Shown piece by piece: positions 25,414-32,771 of a stretch of DNA of 64,000 nucleotides. The notes under the pieces were generated by a model, which did no database searches, was not told the DNA's origin, and worked only from the letters and a program-made list of their open reading frames with translations. Source of the DNA: Xanthomonas floridensis (GTDB lineage Bacteria; Pseudomonadota; Gammaproteobacteria; Xanthomonadales; Xanthomonadaceae); contig NZ_LXNG01000034.1 in assembly GCF_001642575.1 (NCBI RefSeq), forward strand, positions 1-64,000, read 5' to 3'. The first letter of the stretch is position 1, and every line of letters begins with the position of its first letter. The position numbers and the translations under genes are program-made.

Positions 25414-27270
25414 TCACTCTGCCAGTTCGCGCCGGACCGGATAGCGCCAGCCGCTGATCGCCGCGAACGGCGAGCGGGCGTAGATCCATTGCAGACGGGC
25501 ATCGCCGTCGGCGCGGAAGGCGTCATCGCTGGCGAGCTTGCGTTCGAATTCGGCACGCAGCGCGGCATCGTGTTGCAGCAGGCCTTCGGTGAAGGTCACC
25601 AGCTCGGTGCCGGATAACCCGCTGTCGGGACTGCCGGCATTGCGGAAGCGTCCGCTGGCGAGCAGCGAGTCGCTGCTGCGCGGTTCGAGCAATGCGGCGG
25701 CCAGCATGCGCATGGGTTGATCTGCCGGCACGCGGATGCTCCCGGCCGGGAAGGTTTCTTCCACGCGGTAGGCATGCGGCTGTTGCGTGCCGGCGTCGGC
25801 GACGATGCGGATCTGCTGCACCAGGCGGGTGCGCGACTGCGACAGACGCTCGTAAGCGATGCCGTGCGCCTTGAGCAGGTCCACCACGTCGTCGTTGCCC
25901 GGTGGAATCCACCATGCCAGCGGATACTGCACCGCCTGCGTTTGCCGGTATCCGATCACCGGCATCGTCCAGGTTTCGTCGCGGCCTTCCCAGCGCAGCT
26001 CCTGGCGACCGGACACCGGCGACAGCGCACGGGTATAGGTCACGCCCTTGAACGGCACCTGCGCAATCGGCTGCGGCAGGCGTTCCCACGCCACCATCAG
26101 CGCCTGCGGCCGTGCCGCGCGATCTGCCCGTTTGGCTGCGTCGATGGTTTGCGCATCGCGGCCGACCAACTGCAGCGCTGCTTCCAGTAGCACGTAATCG
26201 CCGAGCACGCGTTGCCGGTAGGACTTCAGATGGTGATTTTCCACCAGTACGGTGGGGATGCCGGCAAAGTCGCCGTAGCCGGTGGAGTAGCGCGGGCCCT
26301 CCGGCGCGTAGCGTAGCCCGGCACGCGGGTCGTCCTTGTCGATCAGGCTGGGATAGATCGCCGGGGAGTGGCCCTGCTTGCGCAGTGCGTCGCTGACGAC
26401 CGGGGTAAAACGCTGCTGCAACCAGTCGGCGGTGGCGCGCGAGCGCGCATAGGTGCCCCAACCTGCGTAGGTAAAGGTGATGTCGTATTGATGATCCAGC
26501 CCGTCGCTGACATGCAGATCCACATACAGCGCCGGATCGAGTGCGTGCAGCAGCGCCACCATCGCGCGGGTTTCCGGCGCTTCCAGAGCAAGGTAATCGC
26601 GATTGAGGTTGATGCCGCGCGTGGTGCTGTTCCAGCCCATCTGCTGCGGGCCGCGCAGTGCCGCGCCGATCAGTGGGCCGCGTTGTTCGTGCCCGTCGAT
26701 ATTGAGGATCGGCACGAAGACAAAATCCACCTCGTCGAGCAGATGGTCCTTGCCACGCTGTGCGATATCCCGCAACAGCATCAGCCCCGCATCCTTGCCG
26801 TCGATCTCGCCACCATGGATGCCTGCCTGCGCCAGCACCACCGGCTTGCCGGGCCTGCCCTTGTGCGCACGGACCAGCAGCAACTCGCGTCCTTCGCCGG
26901 TCGTGCCGAACACTTCCAGCGATAACACCGGCGAGGCGGCGACCAGGCGCTCCAGCCATGCGCGTGTCTGCGCGTAGCTGGGCGTGCTCGCAAAATCGCT
27001 GCGTTCCACTGGCGTGCGCCAGGGGTCGCCCGGCGCGGCGATCATTGCCTCGCTCGCGCCGTGCCATGCGCGTACCGGCGGAAGTAGCGCTGCGGTGTCG
27101 ATCGGCTGCGCGCCGAGCGGTGTGGCGCTCAACAGCGTTGCGGCCAACAAGGTGGCGGCGGCGCGTCGGGCGCTGCGCGATGTGCGGTGCGCAGTGGCGT
27201 TGTCGGGAGCGTGTCGGTGCAACGCAGGAAGCGCGTCGTGCGGGAGAACGTGGCGCGTAGCAGAAGTCAT
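25414..27270 (-). CDS. Secreted M14-family zinc carboxypeptidase
   Basis: A 618-residue precursor has a long basic N-terminus and a signal-like helix (AAATLLAATLLSATPLGAQ). The M14 zinc site is clear: H152 and E155 in IHGGEIDG and H253 in VDLHVSDG, with NLNRDY for substrate carboxylate binding. A glutamate near the end of the domain (VLVENHHLKSY) is in place for catalysis. It should trim C-terminal residues from peptides in the periplasm or outside. The extra 250 C-terminal residues after the peptidase domain have no family I recognise. The start is uncertain; a later start would shorten the N-terminus. Confidence 0.88.
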   Translation of the reverse strand: MTSATRHVLPHDALPALHRHAPDNATAHRTSRSARRAAATLLAATLLSATPLGAQPIDTAALLPPVRAWHGASEAMIAAPGDPWRTPVERSDFASTPSYAQTRAWLERLVAASPVLSLEVFGTTGEGRELLLVRAHKGRPGKPVVLAQAGIHGGEIDGKDAGLMLLRDIAQRGKDHLLDEVDFVFVPILNIDGHEQRGPLIGAALRGPQQMGWNSTTRGINLNRDYLALEAPETRAMVALLHALDPALYVDLHVSDGLDHQYDITFTYAGWGTYARSRATADWLQQRFTPVVSDALRKQGHSPAIYPSLIDKDDPRAGLRYAPEGPRYSTGYGDFAGIPTVLVENHHLKSYRQRVLGDYVLLEAALQLVGRDAQTIDAAKRADRAARPQALMVAWERLPQPIAQVPFKGVTYTRALSPVSGRQELRWEGRDETWTMPVIGYRQTQAVQYPLAWWIPPGNDDVVDLLKAHGIAYERLSQSRTRLVQQIRIVADAGTQQPHAYRVEETFPAGSIRVPADQPMRMLAAALLEPRSSDSLLASGRFRNAGSPDSGLSGTELVTFTEGLLQHDAALRAEFERKLASDDAFRADGDARLQWIYARSPFAAISGWRYPVRRELAE

Positions 27271-27573
27271 GTAGGGCGTAAGGATATCGAGGGGGAGGGC
27301 GGTGGTCTGTGTCGATACCCAAATGCAGCACCGGCGCACTGGGTTCCGGATAGGGCACGGATGTTACGGAGGTGCTGAGCACCTGTGCACAGGACGGCGT
27401 GAGCGGAACGTCGGTCCGCAGGGCCGCCACAGATGCAAGCGGGAATGCGTAATAGAATAACATTTGCTCGAGGGTGCTTCGGTCGGCACGACGTAGCATC
27501 TTCGAGTACACGCATCGCCGCTTTACCTGGACGCCGCCGCTTGGCTCACCAGCTTCGGGCTATGCAAGCAATG

Positions 27574-27586
27574 TGATAACGTATCA
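27574..27586. promoter_or_regulatory. Small palindrome upstream of the ABC transporter operon
   Basis: TGATA at 27574-27578 and TATCA at 27582-27586 are inverted arms around ACG in the only AT-rich stretch before the ATPase ATG at 27609. It could be an operator overlapping the promoter. No regulator gene is adjacent, so this is a weak call. Confidence 0.3.
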
Positions 27587-27608
27587 ATTTGTTACCATCG
27601 TTGCCGTC

Positions 27609-28349
27609 ATGTCCCTCAGCGTTCCCACGCCTTGCGCGATTGCCATTTCCGACCTGCATGTGGCCTACCACGGCCGCGCCGTGTTGAAGGGGTTGAGCCT
27701 GCACATCGCGCCCGGCAGCGTGTACGCGCTGCTCGGTGGCAACGGCGCGGGCAAATCCTCCACGCTGTCGACGCTGCTGGGCTTCGTCAAACCCACGTCC
27801 GGCAGCGTGCGGGTCGACGGCATCGACCCGGTCGCCGCCCCCGGCAGGGCACGCGCACGATTGGCATATTTGCCGGAAAACGTTGCGCTCTACGAGCATC
27901 TGAGCGCGCTGGAAAATGCCGACTACCTGCTTGCGCTCGCCGGGCAGCGCTGCAGCCAGGCCGACATCGGCCAGGCCTTCGCAGCCGCAGGGTTGCAGCG
28001 CGAGGCATGGAGCCAGCGCCTTGCCGGCTTTTCCAAGGGGATGCGCCAGAAGGTGGCCATTGCCGTGGCCACGCTGCGCCAGGTGCCGGTGCTGCTGCTG
28101 GATGAACCCACCTCCGGGCTCGACCCGCGCGCCATTGCCGACTTCAACCAGTTGGTCAACGGCGTGCGCGCGCGCGGCGGCGCGGTGCTGATGGTCACCC
28201 ACGATCTGCTGGGAGCCGTGGACGTGGCCGACCGGATCGGATTTCTCGAAGACGGGCGCATCGTCGAAGACATCGGCGCCGGCGACGGCGGCTTCGATGT
28301 GCGCAGCCTGCACGCGCGCTTTGCACAACCGCCCGGGCGCGCTGCATGA
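27609..28349 (+). CDS. ABC transporter ATP-binding protein
   Basis: A 246-residue ATPase with Walker A GGNGAGKSS, signature FSKGMRQK and Walker B VLLLDEPTSGLDPR, followed by the switch histidine in LMVTHDLLGAVD. It resembles the ATPases of ABC-2-type exporters (NosF/CcmA-like group). The two permease genes follow at once and in the same direction, so the three make one transporter. The ATG at 27609 gives the standard N-terminus. Confidence 0.92.
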   Translation: MSLSVPTPCAIAISDLHVAYHGRAVLKGLSLHIAPGSVYALLGGNGAGKSSTLSTLLGFVKPTSGSVRVDGIDPVAAPGRARARLAYLPENVALYEHLSALENADYLLALAGQRCSQADIGQAFAAAGLQREAWSQRLAGFSKGMRQKVAIAVATLRQVPVLLLDEPTSGLDPRAIADFNQLVNGVRARGGAVLMVTHDLLGAVDVADRIGFLEDGRIVEDIGAGDGGFDVRSLHARFAQPPGRAA

Positions 28350-28359
28350 GCGTGCATGC

Positions 28360-29796
28360 ATGAGTGCTGTGTGGCTGGTCGCGCGCGAAGAACTGCGCTT
28401 CATGGCACGCAATCGCTCCGCTGCCATCGGCGTGGTGTTGCTGATGCTGTTGACCCTGGTGGCGGCGTTGACTGCCGCGCATCACCAGCGCGAGGTCACC
28501 GAGTTCCGTGCGCGCCAGCAACAGGCTGCGCAGCAGGCTTTCGATGCGCAGCCGGACCGTCATCCGCATCGGGTGGTGCATTACGGGCATTTCATCTATC
28601 GCCCGTTGCCGGCCCTGGCTGCGTTCGACTCCGGCGTGGATGCCTTCACCGGCAACAGCATGTTTCTGGAAGGCCATCGTCAGAACACCGCCAATTTTGG
28701 CGATGTCCGTCAGAGTTCGCTGCTGGTGCGTTTCGGTCAACTGACGCCGGCCTTCGTGCTGCAGGTGCTGGCACCGCTGATGCTGGTGTTTCTGGGCTAT
28801 GGCGCCGTGGCCCGCGAACAGGAGACCGGCACGCTGCGCGTGTTGCTGCTGCAGGGCGCCACGCGTCGGCAACTGCTCGGCGGCAAATATCTCGCGTTGG
28901 CCGCCGTGGCCGCTGCCTGCCTGTTGCCGGCCCTGGTCGGCCTGATCCCGATCGCGTTGTTGCCGGGCCAGGCAGTGCTGGTGGCGTTGCTGGTGCTGGC
29001 CTATGGCGTGTATCTGCTGGTGTGGTGCGGGCTGGTGCTGGCGGTGTCGATGCTGTGCCGGCGCGGCCGCGATGCGCTGCTGGTGTCGCTGGCGCTGTGG
29101 GTGTGGCTGGCCCTGCTGGTGCCGCGCGTGGCGCCGGATGTGGCCAGTGCCGCGTACCGGCTGCCCACGCGGCTGGAGACCGACGTGGCCATCCAGCGCG
29201 ATCTGCGCACGCTAGGCGACAGCCACAATCCGGACGACCCGCACTTTGCGCAGTTCAAGCAACAGGTGCTGGCGCGTTACCGCGTGCAACGCGTGGAAGA
29301 CCTGCCGGTCAATTACAAGGGCCTGCTGGCGCTGGAAGGCGAGCGGCTCACCGCCAGCCTGTTCGAGCGCTATGCGGCGCGCGATGCACGCATCCAGCAA
29401 CAGCAGAATCTGCTGGTCCGCACGTTTGCGGCGTTGAGCCCGACAGTGGCATTGCGCGAGGTCTCGATGGCCCTGGCCGAAACCGACCTGCGTGCGCACG
29501 AGCGCTTTCTCGCGCAGGCCGAGCACTACCGTTACACGCTGGTGCAACGGCTCAATCAATTGCAGGCCGATGCGGTGAGCATGGCCGACGACACCGCGCA
29601 GGATGCCGGTGCCGACCAGCGCAAGCGCATCTCTGCGGCGCATTGGCAGCGCATCCCGGTGTTTCGCTTTACTCCGGCGTCCAACGCCGAGGTCGTGCGC
29701 GCGGCGGCTGTGCCGCTGGGTCTGATCGCGGCCTGGATGCTGGCCGCCTGGTGCATGTTGCTGGCCGCCGGGCGGCGCGTGGGAGTGGCACGCTGA
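28360..29796 (+). CDS. ABC-2-type permease, first subunit (DUF3526-like)
   Basis: A 478-residue membrane protein has an N-terminal helix (AIGVVLLMLLTLVAALTA), a long periplasmic region, a cluster of helices (FVLQVLAPLMLVFLGYGAVA, LAAVAAACLLPALVGLIPIA, LVALLVLAYGVYLLVWCGLV) and a final C-terminal helix. This layout with a large extracytoplasmic domain between the last two helices resembles DUF3526-type permeases. Its stop overlaps the next permease start (TGATG at 29794-29798). The substrate is unknown. Confidence 0.8.
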   Translation: MSAVWLVAREELRFMARNRSAAIGVVLLMLLTLVAALTAAHHQREVTEFRARQQQAAQQAFDAQPDRHPHRVVHYGHFIYRPLPALAAFDSGVDAFTGNSMFLEGHRQNTANFGDVRQSSLLVRFGQLTPAFVLQVLAPLMLVFLGYGAVAREQETGTLRVLLLQGATRRQLLGGKYLALAAVAAACLLPALVGLIPIALLPGQAVLVALLVLAYGVYLLVWCGLVLAVSMLCRRGRDALLVSLALWVWLALLVPRVAPDVASAAYRLPTRLETDVAIQRDLRTLGDSHNPDDPHFAQFKQQVLARYRVQRVEDLPVNYKGLLALEGERLTASLFERYAARDARIQQQQNLLVRTFAALSPTVALREVSMALAETDLRAHERFLAQAEHYRYTLVQRLNQLQADAVSMADDTAQDAGADQRKRISAAHWQRIPVFRFTPASNAEVVRAAAVPLGLIAAWMLAAWCMLLAAGRRVGVAR

Positions 29797-31073
29797 TGGT
29801 GCTGTGGAAATACGAACTGCTGTTGTTGCTACGCGCACGCGCGGCCGTGGCGGGGTTGCTGCTGCTCACGCTGTTGACGGTGTGCAGCCTGCTTTCAGGG
29901 CAACACGTCATCGATGCGCAACGCGCCAACATCGCGCGCATCGCGCCGCTGCAGCAGGAAGACAGCGCGGCAGTGCAAGCCTATGTCGCGCGCTCCAACG
30001 ATGCCGGCAGCGCGGCGTACTACAGTTTCCACCCGACCTGGGACACGCCATCGCCATTGGCCTTCGCCGCAGTGGGCATGCGCGATGTGGCGCCCTACAT
30101 CTTGCGCATACGCGCGCTGGGCCTGGAGGCGCAAATCTACGATGGCGACAGCTATAACCCCGAGCTGGCGTTGGCCGGACGCTTCGACTACGCCTTTGTG
30201 CTGGTGTTCCTGCTGCCGCTGTTCGTGATCGCGCTGCTGTTCGATCTGCGCTTCGGCGAGCGCGAGGCCGGGCGTGCGCGCATGCTGGCCGCGTTACCGG
30301 GCGCCGGCACCGCATTGCTGGTGCGCCGCGTCGTGGTGCGTGCGGTTGCAGTGCTGGCGTGTCTGGGCGTGCCGTTTGCGCTGGCCGCGACGTTCAATGC
30401 GGTGCCGTTGCTGCAGCAACTGGCGGTGCTGGCGCTGACGTGCCTGTATCTGCTGTTCTGGGTACTGCTGGCAGTGGCGGTGGGCCGTCTCCATTGGCGA
30501 CCTGCCGCGCATGCCACCGCGTTGGCCACCTGTTGGGTGGTGCTGGCGCTAGTGGCGCCGGCCCTGGCACATGTGGCGATCAATCAGGCCGTGCCGGTCA
30601 ATCAGGGTACCGAGATCGCCCGGCTGCAACGCGAGGCGGTGAACCACGCCTGGGATATTCCGCGCCAGGCCACCATGCAGCGGTTCTACGCAAGCAATCC
30701 GCAGTGGGCAGATTCGCCGCCGCTGACCGATGCGTTTCACTACAAATGGTATTTCGCCTTCCATGAAAACGGCGATCAGCAGGTCGCCCTGCAGGTGGCT
30801 GCCTATCGCCAGGGGTTGCTGCGCCGGGAAAGGCTTGCCCGGCGCGTGGCCAGTGTGTTGCCGCCGGTGGCAGTGCAGGCCGCACTCACGCACCTGGCAC
30901 GCACCGACCTGCAGGCGCAGCTGGCCTATCAGGATCGCATTCGCGCCTATCACCGGGCATTGCGTGCGTTCTACTACGAATACCTGTTCCGCGACCGGCC
31001 GTTTACAGGCGACGACTTCCAGCGTGCGCCGCGTTTCGATGCTGCCGCAACGCCGGCGCTGCAGGGCAGCTGA
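29796..31073 (+). CDS. ABC-2-type permease, second subunit (DUF3526-like)
   Basis: A 425-residue membrane protein, homologous in layout to the preceding permease: helix near the N-terminus (AVAGLLLLTLLTVCSLLS), FDYAFVLVFLLPLFVIALLF, and a helix cluster around LAVLALTCLYLLFWVLLAVA, with extracytoplasmic regions rich in charged residues (TLARTD-like ALTHLARTDLQAQ). The pair probably forms a heterodimeric channel with the ATPase at 27609. Start ATG 29796 overlaps the stop of the first permease, implying coupled translation. Confidence 0.8.
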   Translation: MVLWKYELLLLLRARAAVAGLLLLTLLTVCSLLSGQHVIDAQRANIARIAPLQQEDSAAVQAYVARSNDAGSAAYYSFHPTWDTPSPLAFAAVGMRDVAPYILRIRALGLEAQIYDGDSYNPELALAGRFDYAFVLVFLLPLFVIALLFDLRFGEREAGRARMLAALPGAGTALLVRRVVVRAVAVLACLGVPFALAATFNAVPLLQQLAVLALTCLYLLFWVLLAVAVGRLHWRPAAHATALATCWVVLALVAPALAHVAINQAVPVNQGTEIARLQREAVNHAWDIPRQATMQRFYASNPQWADSPPLTDAFHYKWYFAFHENGDQQVALQVAAYRQGLLRRERLARRVASVLPPVAVQAALTHLARTDLQAQLAYQDRIRAYHRALRAFYYEYLFRDRPFTGDDFQRAPRFDAAATPALQGS

Positions 31074-31452
31074 GCGCGGCTGACGAAACGGCTGCACTCA
31101 CCATCAAGCGGGCGCGGTCGCTGCTGCGCGCGGCAGGCATCACGCATCACTCGTACGTACTGATGCTGGGTGCGCCATCCACACTGAGTCGAGGACGGCG
31201 CGCTGCGTTCAGCCGCGCTGTGTGTTCGGCTGCGCTGTGTGCATGCCTTGCGTGTTGCGCAACTTATGCGCGGACCTCACGCTGCAGTTCGTTCCGATCT
31301 GTCGATCTTTCGATCGGTCGGCGTCTCTATCAGCTGTGGACGTCGCAAGCGTCAGCGCATCGATCAACAGGTGCTGGCGCTGCGTCCTATGCATCGCATG
31401 ACGCGCCGTGGTCGCAAGTGTCGCCTGCACCGGCTGATACGCGCACCCGCAA
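31074..31452. other. Intergenic stretch between convergent operons
   Basis: This 379-bp stretch separates the end of the ABC operon from the end of the DUF2894 operon. It contains short imperfect repeats of CGATC around 31298-31320 but no hairpin with a uridine run and no supportable gene. Confidence 0.45.
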
Positions 31453-32109
31453 TCACCCCGTGCCACGCCGCTTCGATATGCCGCTACGGCTGCGCTTCTT
31501 GCCGGCTGCCGGCGGTGCGGCGGTTTCGTCGGCCAGTACGCCGCCGTGCTGCATCTGCTCCAGCCACGACAACGCATCGACATAGCCGAGGAAGTGCTGC
31601 AGATAGCCGGGCGAGCGCTCGCGCATCAGGGTGATGCAGCGATGCACCAGCACGCTGGAATTGAGTGGCCCGGCATTCTTGGGCGCGTCCTGCAGCGACT
31701 GACGCACCTGGCTGGCGGTGCGCACGGTGGTCCAGGTACGACGAAAATCGTCCAGCGCCGGCAGCTCCGGGAACAGCTGCGTATCGGCGGCCGCGGTCTT
31801 TCTGCTGTCCACCTCCATCAGCGCGGCGTGGCCTGCCAGCTGATCGGTCAGGGCGCCGAGCGGGCTGCGCTGCACTGCGGGCGATGCGATGCCGGCACGC
31901 GTACCGCGCGCAGTTTTCTTGATGGTGGCCGCATACGCATCGACCAGGCCGGCAAGCTTTTCTTCCAGCACCGCACGTACCGGGTCGGCCTGCGTTTCGG
32001 CACGCGTGGCCAGCGTCTGCATCAGATGGAAGCGCACCGGGTCCAGCCGGTCGGCGCCCTGGCTGCGCCAACGCTCCAGGCGCGCGCGTGCGGACGCTGG
32101 CGTGCTCAT
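31453..32109 (-). CDS. DUF2894 family protein, last gene of the motor-like operon
   Basis: A 218-residue soluble protein has an N-terminal helical part (ARARLERWRSQGADRLDPVR and FHLMQTLATRAETQADPVRA) and a conserved C-terminal region (LNSSVLVHRCITLMRERSPG, YLQHFLGYVDALSWLEQM), ending in a basic tail (KKRSRSGISKRRG). It matches the DUF2894 family, whose function is unknown. Its start overlaps the stop of the OmpA-like gene by four bases (ATGA), so it is translated as part of the same unit. A cytosolic partner of the motor is my inference from context. Confidence 0.8.
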   Translation of the reverse strand: MSTPASARARLERWRSQGADRLDPVRFHLMQTLATRAETQADPVRAVLEEKLAGLVDAYAATIKKTARGTRAGIASPAVQRSPLGALTDQLAGHAALMEVDSRKTAAADTQLFPELPALDDFRRTWTTVRTASQVRQSLQDAPKNAGPLNSSVLVHRCITLMRERSPGYLQHFLGYVDALSWLEQMQHGGVLADETAAPPAAGKKRSRSGISKRRGTG

Positions 32110-32771
32110 CGCGTGGCCGCGGCCTGCGCGGGGGCTGTGCGCTGCGCGCCGGACGGGCGTGCGATCGGTGCAATCTCCACCCGGCGGTTCTTGGCCCGGC
32201 GTGCTTCGTCGGCGTTGGAATCCACCGGTTGCTGCGAGCCGAACGCCGCAGCGAACACCGATGCGGCCGGCACGCCTTCAGCGATCAACGCGCGGGTCAC
32301 GGTCAGCGCGCGCTGCGCGGACAGCTCCCAGTTGTCGGCGTAGCGGCGATTGCCGCCCAGCACCGGGCGGTCGTCGGTGAATCCGCTCACCATCAGGATC
32401 TCCTCGCGCGCGGCCAGGTAGTGCGCCAGCGGCGCAGCCAACGACTTCAACACCTCGCGGCCTTCCGGCTGCAGTTCATCGGAGTTGAAGGCGAACAGCA
32501 CATTGCCGCGGATGCCGATGCGGCCATCGACCAGGGTCACGCGGCCGGCCGCCAGCGGCGCGGCCAGCGCCTGCTCCAGCGTCTTGCGGCGCTGCGCCTC
32601 GGCCTGCTGCTGCTTGACCGCCTCGTCCAGGCGGCTGGACAGCTGCAGCTGCACGCCGATCACCCCGACCAGGATGAAGACGAACGCGCCCAGCAGCACC
32701 GACATCAGGTCGCCGAACGCGGCCCAGATCGGGGTGCCCGATTCGCCGTCGATGTCGATCTCGTCGCTCAT
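32106..32771 (-). CDS. MotB/OmpA-like stator subunit of an uncharacterised motor
   Basis: A 221-residue protein with one N-terminal membrane helix (MSVLLGAFVFILVGVIGVQL), a coiled-coil linker (LDEAVKQQQAEAQRRKTLEQ) and a C-terminal OmpA/MotB peptidoglycan-binding domain (ILMVSGFTDDRPV, NWELSAQRALTVTRALIAEG, RRAKNRRVEI). Aspartate D21 stands at the mouth of the helix (PIWAAFGDLMS), matching the ion-carrying Asp of MotB and ZorB. It should anchor to the cell wall and pair with the MotA-like product upstream. Overlaps of four bases with both neighbours show tight coupling. Confidence 0.88.
   Translation of the reverse strand: MSDEIDIDGESGTPIWAAFGDLMSVLLGAFVFILVGVIGVQLQLSSRLDEAVKQQQAEAQRRKTLEQALAAPLAAGRVTLVDGRIGIRGNVLFAFNSDELQPEGREVLKSLAAPLAHYLAAREEILMVSGFTDDRPVLGGNRRYADNWELSAQRALTVTRALIAEGVPAASVFAAAFGSQQPVDSNADEARRAKNRRVEIAPIARPSGAQRTAPAQAAATR

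Noticed and set aside
28356-31073. Single 905-residue plus-strand open frame
   Set aside because: Its first half is the shadow of the first permease in another frame; the true second permease begins at 29796.
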